Positions 29,251 through 37,663 of a stretch of 64,000 nt of DNA are shown here, piece by piece. Source of the stretch: Symbiodinium sp. CCMP2592 (taxonomy: Eukaryota; Sar; Dinophyceae; Suessiales; Symbiodiniaceae); NCBI GenBank assembly GCA_905221615.1, contig CAJNDT010005832.1, positions 248,001 through 312,000 of the forward strand, written 5' to 3'. A program made the translations under genes and the position numbers. Below the pieces are notes generated by a model. It saw nothing but the letters and a program-made list of their open reading frames with translations. It did no database searches and had not been told where the DNA came from. How positions within the stretch are numbered: the stretch's first letter is position 1; every line of letters starts with the position of its first letter.

Positions 29251-31233
29251 ATGTCATGGCCGGAGCTGCAAGGGCAGGAGCTTGCACTCCTTAAAGGGGC
29301 ATTCGCGAACCCCAGGCAATTGCACGCAGCCTTTGATGGTCGCGAGGAGGCGGCTGAACTAATAGAGGTGTTCTTGCCAGGCATCAACAGAGATGGGAAA
29401 TATCAGAGAGCCGACGTTCTTGTGGCATGGGCACAGGAAAATGAATCAGCAATCAAGCGGCAGCGAAGGGAGTCATTGCATGGTATGTGGGAAGTGCTAC
29501 CACAGCAACGTGTGGTGCCGAAGCTGACGGACACATTTGATGAGCTGGCAAGGAGCAACCCACTTGTCCTGCTGCCGGCGCTGCAGCGGAAGAGGCGCTT
29601 GCTTAGAGAAAATACAGACGCTACACAGCGCGCAAAGGAGGAACAGCTGGCAAGGAAGAAGTATGCCTTACAATTGGCCGAGATACTTAAGGAAGCGAAG
29701 TTGCCACTGGTGCAACAGCTGGAGGGAGTGGACCGGCCTGAGGAAGTTTGGCCACGGATATTTGGAACCCGCAGGAGCAAAACGCTGCGAAACCGCTTGA
29801 AGGCTTGGCAACCCTTCAGGACGTGGCTGCAGTGCGTCCATGAGGTGCAATGGCCGACTAGCGTGCGGCAGCTGATTGATTATAGCAATGAGAGATTTCA
29901 AAGTGAGTGTGGCAAGACAGTGCTGAACAGTTTCCAGGCGTCGCTGGCTGTCTTGGAGCAGGTGGGAAAGGTCGCTGAGACACAGCGGCTGTCGAGCGAT
30001 ACAACTTGGCTGGCACACTTGAAGTCGTTGACTGCAGATTTGGTGGGTGAACAAGCGCCCGTACAGCAAGCACCAATGATGACGGTAGCAATGATCATTT
30101 CACTTGAGCTGCACATTGCGAGGGAGGATGAGCCTGAGTATATACGGGCAATGGCCTTCGTTGCACTGCTGGCTGTGTATGGTTCCATGAGAATGGACGA
30201 CTTGCAAGGGATGCTGCCGGCTACCATGCAGCTTACTGCACAGGGCTTCAGAGCTACGCTGGGACGCACCAAGACGACGGGCGCAGACCGTCGCAACAAG
30301 GAGGTCTCGGTCTTCATACACAGGCAGGCAGGATTGTCCGGGTTTGATTGGCTGGGTGAGGGCTTTGCGCTTTGGAAGAAGTATACTCAGCCGAGAGACT
30401 TCCTTGTCATGATTGCCAGAGACGATTGGAAAGGGCCAACTAAGCACTTTGCTAAGAGCGAGGTAGTTGCAGGCTATGTGCGTGAGGTCTTCAAGAGGCT
30501 AGCAACGCCGAAGTTTGAGGATAGGGCCTATCGCCTCAACTTGCAGAGGTACCTCTTGGTGGAAGGGGCCCAAGGCTTCTTCACGGGGCATAGCCCACGC
30601 AATTGGCTTACTTCAGCAGCCGCGGTGTTGGGATGGTCTAAGGATCGGAGGGATTTCTTGGGTCGTTGGATGATCGGTGGTTCGGGTTCTGCCGACTACA
30701 CGCGCACTGCAAAGGAGGTTGTGCATCGCATACAGATTGGAGTCTGCGAAGCAATTGTCACCGGCAAGGGTGGCGAGTATCAAGAGAGCGTAGCTCTCGA
30801 AGAGCTAAAAGCCTTTGTGGACGAACGTGGAGGTTCAGGTGCATTGGCAAGGCGGCGGCATGATCTACTTAGGACTGTGGAAGGCGTACGCTGCTTGGGC
30901 AGCAAGTGGCCTGCCATTGAACAGGACGATGCAGATGCCAGCGAAGAGGAGGAGGCACCGGAAGCGATGAACGTTGAGGGTAGTGCCACAAAGTACTTCA
31001 TTAGCATCAGTCGTAAGACGGGCCATCGCAGGCTGCACTTGAATGGGCCGTGCCATGTTAAGCCACATCATTGCAATAGGGTCGAGTTTGTCGAGCGTGT
31101 CGCATTGGATCAGATCGACAGCATTTGTCGTGATTGCAAGCATCGTATGAGGGAAGATCAAGGTGCCGAGGACGATCAGGACACAAGTAGCGAGAGCGGG
31201 TCCACAAGTGACTCGAGCAGCGAAGAGGGGTGA
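29251..31233 (+). CDS. YRE-4 tyrosine recombinase
   Basis: A 660-codon ORF from ATG 29,251. The helical N-terminal region (about 1-190) is followed by a core-binding domain (RTWLQCVHEVQWPTSVRQL). The catalytic domain spans about 280-500: YGSMRMDDLQG near the first Arg, GHSPRNW (canonical H-x-x-R box), FLGRWMIGGSGSADYTR with the Tyr nucleophile. The C-terminus is acidic with a Cys/His group (GHRRLHLNGPCHV, then ICRDCKHR), matching in position the Cys clusters of the other recombinases here. It would catalyse insertion of a circular cDNA. Unlike YRE-2, -3 and -5 it keeps Arg in box II, so it belongs to a different branch. Several TTTCAG sites lie upstream. Confidence 0.9.
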   Translation: MSWPELQGQELALLKGAFANPRQLHAAFDGREEAAELIEVFLPGINRDGKYQRADVLVAWAQENESAIKRQRRESLHGMWEVLPQQRVVPKLTDTFDELARSNPLVLLPALQRKRRLLRENTDATQRAKEEQLARKKYALQLAEILKEAKLPLVQQLEGVDRPEEVWPRIFGTRRSKTLRNRLKAWQPFRTWLQCVHEVQWPTSVRQLIDYSNERFQSECGKTVLNSFQASLAVLEQVGKVAETQRLSSDTTWLAHLKSLTADLVGEQAPVQQAPMMTVAMIISLELHIAREDEPEYIRAMAFVALLAVYGSMRMDDLQGMLPATMQLTAQGFRATLGRTKTTGADRRNKEVSVFIHRQAGLSGFDWLGEGFALWKKYTQPRDFLVMIARDDWKGPTKHFAKSEVVAGYVREVFKRLATPKFEDRAYRLNLQRYLLVEGAQGFFTGHSPRNWLTSAAAVLGWSKDRRDFLGRWMIGGSGSADYTRTAKEVVHRIQIGVCEAIVTGKGGEYQESVALEELKAFVDERGGSGALARRRHDLLRTVEGVRCLGSKWPAIEQDDADASEEEEAPEAMNVEGSATKYFISISRKTGHRRLHLNGPCHVKPHHCNRVEFVERVALDQIDSICRDCKHRMREDQGAEDDQDTSSESGSTSDSSSEEG

Positions 31234-31532
31234 GAGTACGTTCGAAGCTTGGCGACAAATTGTGTGTTGCGGTAGGAGTGTGCTGTGTTCGAGGTGCGGC
31301 ATGTACATGGCTGTTTGCATGGGTAGGTGCTCGCTTGAGGGAGTTTGGCTAAGGCAGCTTCGCAGGACCGTCGGCATGTACGTGATTGTGAGTGATCCAC
31401 GATTTTCAGTGTCAGTCGCGAGTGCATGCAATTCTACAATTACGGAGTTAGGAGCTGTGTGATTTTCAGTTGCCATGGGCTACCGCTGAGAGTGCGGTTT
31501 CAGTTGCACAGCACGGTGCTGTTTCAGATAGC

Positions 31533-32804
31533 ATGGCGTTGCCTAGTGAGGCGGATCAGAGAGCAGAAGTGGCAAAGATGGATTCCGACTTGCAGTATGT
31601 GCTTCAGGAAGCCAGTGCGTCACTGGCCACGCAATATCAGGTTGCGCGGCTCCATCAGAGTCGAAGGCGATTCCAGGCGATCGCCGATAACCGCGAAGGT
31701 GCCCGGACAGCTGCGCGTGATTTCGGGATTAATCCTGATACACCGGCGGGCCGTGTTGAGGTGGCAGCTATAGTGGCTGCGTGGGAACTTGCCAAGGAGT
31801 ATGCCAGTAAAGAAATCGAGCTACGTGCAGAGGCGAAAGTTCTAGGCCATAAGAGAATCTTGCAAGTGCAGGAACGCCAAGCTATGCTGAAGGCAGTGAC
31901 GGATGCATACGGGAAGATGAATGAAAGCGAGACGCCAAGTGCAGAGTACTTGGCAACAAAGGCCGAGGAGTGCGAGAGCAATGAGCCTCTCGCAAGTTCG
32001 CTTGATCGCATCTCTTCAAAGAAGGATTCGCAGGTGGAGAGCCTCCAGACTAGCATTGATCCCACCGGGCATGTTCGGGTGACAAAGACGATGCAGAAGT
32101 TGGAAATGCCACATCACTCAGAGGGCTATAGACGCTTGATGAAGGTCGAGGCACATGCATGGCTCTGCATGAGTGCACGGTTTAAGGCAAAGGCTTGGTT
32201 GCAAGGGCTTCAGCTTGATGATTTCACTAAGTTTGTTGAGTACATCTTGGGGGATCGTGTTGGCAACTTGAAGTTGCCCACTGCTTCAGGGCAAGAGACG
32301 CAGTTCAACAGGCCTCCATGGAACATCGTCTTGAGTTATGAATATAAGTTGAGGGTTGAAGCTTTCAAGATGATCCTGGAGGGAACCGCCACCATGGCAG
32401 AGGCACTTCGGGCAGTGCGTGAGGATCCATCGCTGAAAGAGGCTTACTTTACAACACCTCTGGCATTGCACACAGCTGGTACGCCTACCAAGTTTCGGAA
32501 GGGCAACAGCAAAGGAAAGGATAAGCAGCAAGGGCAAGAGATTCCACCGCCGCCGGCGCCGCATCAGAACGGTCGTGGAGCAGGGAAAGGCAAAGGCAAG
32601 AAAGGCAAGGGCCAAGTTGTCTTGTCAAATGGGAAACAGCTTGCACTTGTGTCAGCGACTCCTGACGGCCGTCAGTTGTGTTATGCATACAACCACCAGG
32701 GCTGTACTGATCCGAAGTGCGCACGTGTGCATGCGTGTCGTGTTGCAGGGTGTTTCGGTGAGCACCCGGCCTCGCAGCACGAAGCCGCGACAGCGGGTAA
32801 GTGA
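31533..32804 (+). CDS. YRE-4 Gag
   Basis: About 424 codons from ATG 31,533 (the frame is open further upstream without ATG). Mostly helical and charged; a central block (HAWLCMSARFKAKAWLQGL) and KFVEYILGDRVGNLKLPT resemble no family I can name. A GKGKGKKGKG tail follows, then a Cys/His cluster (CYAYNHQGC, CARVHACRVAGC, HPASQH). Position between recombinase and pol, Lys/Gly tail and terminal zinc cluster identify it as Gag by analogy with YRE-3. TTTTCAG 65 bp upstream is a possible trans-splice acceptor. It ends at TGA 32,802-32,804 with the same frame open beyond. Confidence 0.75.
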   Translation: MALPSEADQRAEVAKMDSDLQYVLQEASASLATQYQVARLHQSRRRFQAIADNREGARTAARDFGINPDTPAGRVEVAAIVAAWELAKEYASKEIELRAEAKVLGHKRILQVQERQAMLKAVTDAYGKMNESETPSAEYLATKAEECESNEPLASSLDRISSKKDSQVESLQTSIDPTGHVRVTKTMQKLEMPHHSEGYRRLMKVEAHAWLCMSARFKAKAWLQGLQLDDFTKFVEYILGDRVGNLKLPTASGQETQFNRPPWNIVLSYEYKLRVEAFKMILEGTATMAEALRAVREDPSLKEAYFTTPLALHTAGTPTKFRKGNSKGKDKQQGQEIPPPPAPHQNGRGAGKGKGKKGKGQVVLSNGKQLALVSATPDGRQLCYAYNHQGCTDPKCARVHACRVAGCFGEHPASQHEAATAGK

Positions 32805-32807
32805 CAG
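32802..32807 (+). promoter_or_regulatory. In-frame UGA CAG between Gag and pol (candidate readthrough)
   Basis: TGA followed by CAG AGT; no other stop occurs in this frame until 36,782. This is the same architecture as YRE-2 and YRE-3. Pol has no ATG of its own near the junction, which favours readthrough over reinitiation. Confidence 0.6.
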
Positions 32808-35800
32808 AGTTGCGCTCAGCAGGGGGCGCATGGGCACCATCTGCCGTTGCTGTCAGGCCAACCTGTGGCATCAAGGGTGGTTCATGTCTTTGCAGATCCT
32901 GCTGAGCGCTTTGATTGGGCACCGCATCTCAGCAATAGCATGTCGCAGCCAGAATTCGTCGCTTTTGGATTTGATGCAAACAACCTGTTTTGTGGTGATG
33001 CTTGGGATCAGTTGTTTGAGCTTGTGAAACAACCGAAAACCGTGATCTTGATTTCGCCTCCTTATGATACTTTTAGTCGGGCGAGGCATAAGCAACCTGG
33101 GCCCCCGCCACTCCGCAGTGACAAGTGGCCCAGAGGTTTTCCATGGCTTAAGGATTCGTCTATGCAGAAGGTGACTTCTGCCAATCATTTTATCGACCAG
33201 TGTTTGAAAGCAACAGTTTTCGCGGCCGAGGCTGGCAATTTCTTCATGTGGGAAGCGCCGGAACACTTCGGCCGCACCGCCGATGGCATTGTGCCGAGCT
33301 CCATTTGGGTTTGGCCTGAATTACTTGACTGCATTCCGCGTTTTGCGGCCACTACCTTTGTGCATTACTTATGCGAGTTCGGGGCGGACTGGGCCAAACC
33401 AACACGTTACTTGAGCAATTTGCCTTTCTTCCGTCACTCCCCAAGGCCCTTGACAGGGTTGCCGGTGCTGGATGCGGATCACCGCTACGTTGGGCCGCTG
33501 CCCGCGTCGTGCCCACATGGGGGTCACGCGATTAGCACCGGCAAATCACCGACTACGCAACAGTGGAACTTGCCGCGGGCCCGCGGCTGGCCCCCTCAGT
33601 TGTGTCAATTCATAGTAGCAGCCATCGACTTCTCGCTGCAAGCAGATGGGGAATGCAAATCCTCTAAGTCGAAGGTTCCTGACAAGGCAATTAAGGTCCC
33701 CGATGTGCTGGGTGGGCACGCTAAGGTTCCTCCCGTGCCCGTCGTTTCAGGTTCTGACCCATCCTCGCCTTCAGGTTGCAGTGCCGCAGCTGCCCCTTCT
33801 GCCGCAGCTGCTCCTTCTTCCCAGTCAGGTTGTAGGTCCCCTAAGGCCACGGCGGTTCACCCTTCCCGTTCGGGTTTTAGTTCCTCTTCGCTTCCTTTGA
33901 AGTCCGCCTGCGATCCCGAGAGTGCCGCATCACAACTGCTGGCGGCTCCCGGTCCGCTAGAACGTCGCCGTGTGTTAGAGTTATTTGACATGCTTCCCCG
34001 CGAGGAGCCGCCCAGGGAATCGACTTCACCTGCACCGGGCAGGGCTTTCGCTACGGGCGCTTACTGTAAGGGTGGCTTAGTCGGTTTGAGGCATCATTCA
34101 ACTGCGATGCCTATGTCGACGCGGGTTCTAACGAAGTACTTGCAGCAGGTTGCACCTGGCTTTCAAGCATCCGCTATCGCGATCTTCGATGATGTCAGGA
34201 CGGGTGTCCACCGTGATGCTCGGAATGCACACTATCCGAACATGGTAGTGCCGTTATCCGACTTTGAAGGTGGCCAGATCTGGCTGGAACAGCAAGGAGG
34301 CGACGTTTGGGAGACAACGCCAGAAGGGCAGAGACCGGGTGTCCTCTTGGAGGTTTGTAAGGGTCCTGTAAGCTTCGATGCCTGGCGGTCGTACCACGCT
34401 ACGCGGGCGTGGAAGGGCCGTCGGGTGGTGATGGTAGCATACATGACCGACAAGCTTGGCAATGTTGAGGCTTCCGACTTAGTTCACCTTAAGGCATTGG
34501 GCTTTGAGTTACCACTTGACTTGGACGCATCGAATGGGGAGACTTCCGAAGCTCTGGGTACCACTGAGGGCCCAAGCACACAAGACACAGCACCACCCGT
34601 GCCGTTCAGACCAGAGGCGTGCGGGAACCGAGGCAACCCCATTCGCGTTGAGTGGGAAGGTCAGGAGGCTGACATGACAGATGGGTTCGGGTTGTGTTCT
34701 CCCTCGCGATGGAGGCCGATGGATCGGGGGCATCGCCTTGGCCCAGCGGCTACTGCACATGCACAATCCATGTACCGGATGCTTACGAGCTTCATCGCCG
34801 AGCATGTACCTGATCCCCGGCGCTTCTGCTTCAGCCTACTTTCAGGAAAGATCGAATCCTCTCCATTCGCTGGGGAGAAGTTGGAAGCCCTGCGTAAACA
34901 GTGGGCCAAGGTGCTGGGTGCAGAAGACAGTCCCGACGTGCTGGAGATCCCGGATGCGCAGCCCTTCTTGCTCAGGACCTTGTCACTTTCGGCCGAAAGA
35001 CTCGAGGATCCAGACTGGGAGATTTTAACGGAGGGAGTTGACTGTTTCTGTACCGGGGTTCCCTTAGGTCTTAATTGCGACATACCACACTTGCCGCAGG
35101 TGTATGAAAGGAAGTGCCAGTGGCGTAAACTTGATGAGTCAGAGTTGGATTTTGACCGGGAAAATTATAAGAGTGCCGAGTTGAGCTCCGCCGGGCTCCT
35201 CGAAAAGTTTCGTGCAGAGGAAAAACTTGGACGGATGAAACCGACAACGCTCGGAGCCTTGCGCGAGGAGTACAGTGATGACATGATCCGCGTGGCCTCA
35301 ATGGGGGCAATCCTCAAACCCGATGGCAGTGTGCGGCCATTACATGATGGAACGCGCGGTGTCAATGTCAACAACCAGATACGCTTGGTGAATCAGTTAG
35401 CGGTTCCAGGTCCGGCAGAAATGTCATTTTCAGTTCGGCAATCAGGTGCTATGCAAGAGACTCCCTTGGCCGCAACCGCGGACGTGAGTGCTGCACACAG
35501 GTTGGTCTTGCATCGGAAGAGTGACTGGGCCTTGATGTCATGCAGGGCAGAGCAAGGGTCTGACACGATTTGGATCAATAAGGTAGGAACGTTTGGGCTT
35601 AGCCCAGCTTCCTTTTGGTGGAGCAGGTTGTATGGAATCATAGGCAGAGTGGTCACCCGTTGCCTACTGCAGCACGCCTTTTACCACTTCGCTTATGTGG
35701 ATGATGTGCATCCCACTTTCTACGGGAAGCGGATGTACATCAACTTCTTGGTTTGGCTGATCCTTCAAGAAATGATAGGGGTGCCCTTCGCTTACCATAA

Positions 35801-36782
35801 GTTTAAGGGGAAAACGCTTGTCGCTTTCATAGGATACGAGCTTGACTATGGCGCCAGACTGGTGGGACTTAGCGAAGCCCGAGGTGCCTGGGTGTGCAAC
35901 TGGGTCGATGAGGCACGGAAGGCGCGCTTCGTCGTCTCTGTCAGGAAGTTTGCAGAGTTTCTCGGGAGACTTGGGTTCGTGTCTAGGGTTGTGTACTGGA
36001 TCAAACCACATTTGGCCCCCTTGTATGCTTGGTCAGCTGCGGCTTCGAAGAGCCATGTTGCAAAAATGCCGGACACGGTTATTCTGACTTTGCTCTACTT
36101 GGAGGCAACGCTTAAAGACATCAACTTCAAGGTCACACCGGGCCGACAACAGGAAGAGAAAGGGCATCTCTTTCACACGGACGCGAAATGCGATGATGGT
36201 TATGTTGTCCTAGGAGGTTGGGACTCTAGCCAGGACCTTTCGGTCGCGTCTTGGTTCTCCATAGTGGTGAAGCCTGCGGATGCTCCGTACCTTTTCGACG
36301 CAGCGGGAAAATCACAATGGGCGTCAGCATCAGCCGAACTTTTAGCAACATTAGCTGCTTTGTGGTTCTTCGGACACCTTAAAGAGAGTAGTTCGCAGAG
36401 GCGACTCCCCGTCGCCATTGCCGGGGCCACTGACAATCAGAGTAACGAGAAGCTTCTTAAGAAACAGTCCACTACCAAGTGGCCGCTCATGCTCATCAAC
36501 ATGCAGCTCTCACATCTCCTAAGAAAGGCTTGTCTGAGGCTCAGCTTGACTTGGAAACCACGTGACGAAAATAAGTTGGCAGATGCTCTGACAAATCAGG
36601 ATTTCAGCTCTTTCAGTTCCGAACACCGTTTGGATGTCAGTTTCAGCGAGCTACCGCTTGAGCTCTTGAATCAGTTGTGGTTGTCGAAGTCCGACTTCGA
36701 TGCGTCTCGTAAGGCGCTGCAGTCTGCAAGTAATTTTCTGCCTCATGTCCCGAAGAGGAAGCGCGAAGGCACACCCTGGTGA
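32805..36782 (+). CDS. YRE-4 polyprotein: degenerate methyltransferase-like, 2OG-Fe(II) oxygenase-like, RT, RNase H
   Basis: Over 1,320 codons without interruption (residue numbers counted from 32,847). Near 65-90 is SPPYDTFSRARHKQPGPPPL, homologous to APPCGTFSRARE of YRE-3 but with Tyr for the Cys, and the SAM-binding loop ahead of it is not recognisable, so methyl transfer is doubtful. Residues about 400-540 form a 2OG-Fe(II) oxygenase-like domain: VHRDARN (H-x-D, near 454), PLSDFEGGQIWLE, then SYHATRAWKGRR (second His and Arg, near 516). RT follows with FAYVDD near 950. RNase H follows with LFHTDAK, the Glu in ASAELLATL, ATDNQS and NKLADALTNQ. An oxygenase joined to RT might demethylate nucleic acid; that is inference only. 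Confidence 0.85.
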   Translation, partial: QSCAQQGAHGHHLPLLSGQPVASRVVHVFADPAERFDWAPHLSNSMSQPEFVAFGFDANNLFCGDAWDQLFELVKQPKTVILISPPYDTFSRARHKQPGPPPLRSDKWPRGFPWLKDSSMQKVTSANHFIDQCLKATVFAAEAGNFFMWEAPEHFGRTADGIVPSSIWVWPELLDCIPRFAATTFVHYLCEFGADWAKPTRYLSNLPFFRHSPRPLTGLPVLDADHRYVGPLPASCPHGGHAISTGKSPTTQQWNLPRARGWPPQLCQFIVAAIDFSLQADGECKSSKSKVPDKAIKVPDVLGGHAKVPPVPVVSGSDPSSPSGCSAAAAPSAAAAPSSQSGCRSPKATAVHPSRSGFSSSSLPLKSACDPESAASQLLAAPGPLERRRVLELFDMLPREEPPRESTSPAPGRAFATGAYCKGGLVGLRHHSTAMPMSTRVLTKYLQQVAPGFQASAIAIFDDVRTGVHRDARNAHYPNMVVPLSDFEGGQIWLEQQGGDVWETTPEGQRPGVLLEVCKGPVSFDAWRSYHATRAWKGRRVVMVAYMTDKLGNVEASDLVHLKALGFELPLDLDASNGETSEALGTTEGPSTQDTAPPVPFRPEACGNRGNPIRVEWEGQEADMTDGFGLCSPSRWRPMDRGHRLGPAATAHAQSMYRMLTSFIAEHVPDPRRFCFSLLSGKIESSPFAGEKLEALRKQWAKVLGAEDSPDVLEIPDAQPFLLRTLSLSAERLEDPDWEILTEGVDCFCTGVPLGLNCDIPHLPQVYERKCQWRKLDESELDFDRENYKSAELSSAGLLEKFRAEEKLGRMKPTTLGALREEYSDDMIRVASMGAILKPDGSVRPLHDGTRGVNVNNQIRLVNQLAVPGPAEMSFSVRQSGAMQETPLAATADVSAAHRLVLHRKSDWALMSCRAEQGSDTIWINKVGTFGLSPASFWWSRLYGIIGRVVTRCLLQHAFYHFAYVDDVHPTFYGKRMYINFLVWLILQEMIGVPFAYHKFKGKTLVAFIGYELDYGARLVGLSEARGAWVCNWVDEARKARFVVSVRKFAEFLGRLGFVSRVVYWIKPHLAPLYAWSAAASKSHVAKMPDTVILTLLYLEATLKDINFKVTPGRQQEEKGHLFHTDAKCDDGYVVLGGWDSSQDLSVASWFSIVVKPADAPYLFDAAGKSQWASASAELLATLAALWFFGHLKESSSQRRLPVAIAGATDNQSNEKLLKKQSTTKWPLMLINMQLSHLLRKACLRLSLTWKPRDENKLADALTNQDFSSFSSEHRLDVSFSELPLELLNQLWLSKSDFDASRKALQSASNFLPHVPKRKREGTPW

Positions 36783-36980
36783 CTCAGGGAGAGGGGGCGA
36801 GGCTACGCACACCAGATGTGCCTGCCTTCCCTCCGACGAGGGGACGTTCACCACCATCCGAGAAAAAGAGTCTTCGTCCGAGTGCTTGAAGGATTGAATT
36901 TATATTTCCTTTATACTTATGACTCTGACGTGCATATATTCATCCAAGTTTGAAGGAACGATTTTAGTAGAAGGTTTAGC
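36783..36980 (+). other. YRE-4 3' untranslated region and junction
   Basis: About 200 bp with no coding and no copy of any sequence near 29,050-29,250. It ends in stops in the COP-2 frame (36,965, 36,968, 36,977), after which COP-2 Gag resumes. Confidence 0.5.
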
Positions 36981-37663
36981 GTTCGGCTCAAACCTCAAAA
37001 CAAGAAGGGGAAAACAGTGGAAAAGGTTACGGCTTTGACAGCAAAGGCAAAGGTAAAGGTAAAGGTTTCGGAGGTTTTGGCAAAGGCAGAGGTCGAGGCA
37101 ACTGGAAAGGCCGAGGTAGAGGTTTCAGAGGTTACAAAGGAAAAGGCAAAGGTCGAGGAAGAGGTTTCTTCAGACACAAAGGAAAAGGTAAAGGCAAAGC
37201 CCAAGCAGCTACAGGAGTGTGTCACTACTGTCATAAGTATGGACATTTCGAAGCACAGTGCAGACAGAAGATGCGTGACATGGGTTACCAGGCCAGGAAC
37301 GTTGACCTTGAAAACCAGAGCGAGCAAGCAAGCACTACAGGTACTTCAACTCAGGCCCCTTCGTCAGCCAACAAGACCTCAACAAGCCAAAGCCAAGCAA
37401 GCCAAGGAACCCAAAGACCAGTGATTAGGATGGTCTCCATGTACCACATGGGAGACGAGCCCACAAGCTTTCCGGAGGAATTCGAGCTGAGTGAGAACTC
37501 TGAAGAGATAGAGATTGAGTACTTCGGAAGAGTTTTGCGGGTTGTTGGTGAAGAAGTTCAGGAAGAGAGGAGTGAGACAGAAGAGTTTTGGATTGGTGAT
37601 GAAGATGATGAGTTTCAGGACTGTGATGAGGTGAGTGATGATGATGGTTGCAATGGCATCTAG
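36980..37663 (+). CDS. COP-2 Gag 3' part with zinc knuckle
   Basis: After YRE-4 the Gag frame continues with a Gly/Arg/Lys-rich segment and a CX2CX4HX4C knuckle (CHYCHKYGHFEAQC, about 37,217-37,262) that would bind genomic RNA. An acidic tail follows, ending at TAG 37,661-37,663. Pol lies in the -1 frame and is open only from 37,645, so the two overlap by about 19 nt. I see no canonical slippery heptamer there, so how pol is expressed is unclear. Confidence 0.85.
   Translation, partial: RSAQTSKQEGENSGKGYGFDSKGKGKGKGFGGFGKGRGRGNWKGRGRGFRGYKGKGKGRGRGFFRHKGKGKGKAQAATGVCHYCHKYGHFEAQCRQKMRDMGYQARNVDLENQSEQASTTGTSTQAPSSANKTSTSQSQASQGTQRPVIRMVSMYHMGDEPTSFPEEFELSENSEEIEIEYFGRVLRVVGEEVQEERSETEEFWIGDEDDEFQDCDEVSDDDGCNGI

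Larger units (their letters stand above)
29050..36980 (+). mobile_element. YRE-4: intact-looking tyrosine-recombinase retrotransposon inside COP-2 gag
   Basis: Three long undisturbed ORFs in the order recombinase (29,251-31,233), Gag (31,533-32,804) and polyprotein (32,805-36,782) lie within the Lys/Gly-rich part of COP-2 Gag; coding for that Gag resumes near 36,980. The exact ends are uncertain. I found no B1-A2-B2 repeat. The left side has GGGCGGCCGGGCGGG at 29,071-29,085, followed by an A/T-rich run, which resembles the reverse complement of the A-repeat end of the other YR elements. A short inverted match AAACCTTC (near 29,058) / GAAGGTTT (near 36,971) is the best terminal candidate. With all three frames open, it may be the most recent insertion in the window. 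Confidence 0.8.

Noticed and set aside
37017-37424. Frame rich in Lys, Val and Glu over the COP-2 zinc-knuckle region
   Set aside because: It is an out-of-frame reading of the Gly/Lys/Arg repeat; the in-frame reading has a clean CX2CX4HX4C knuckle.
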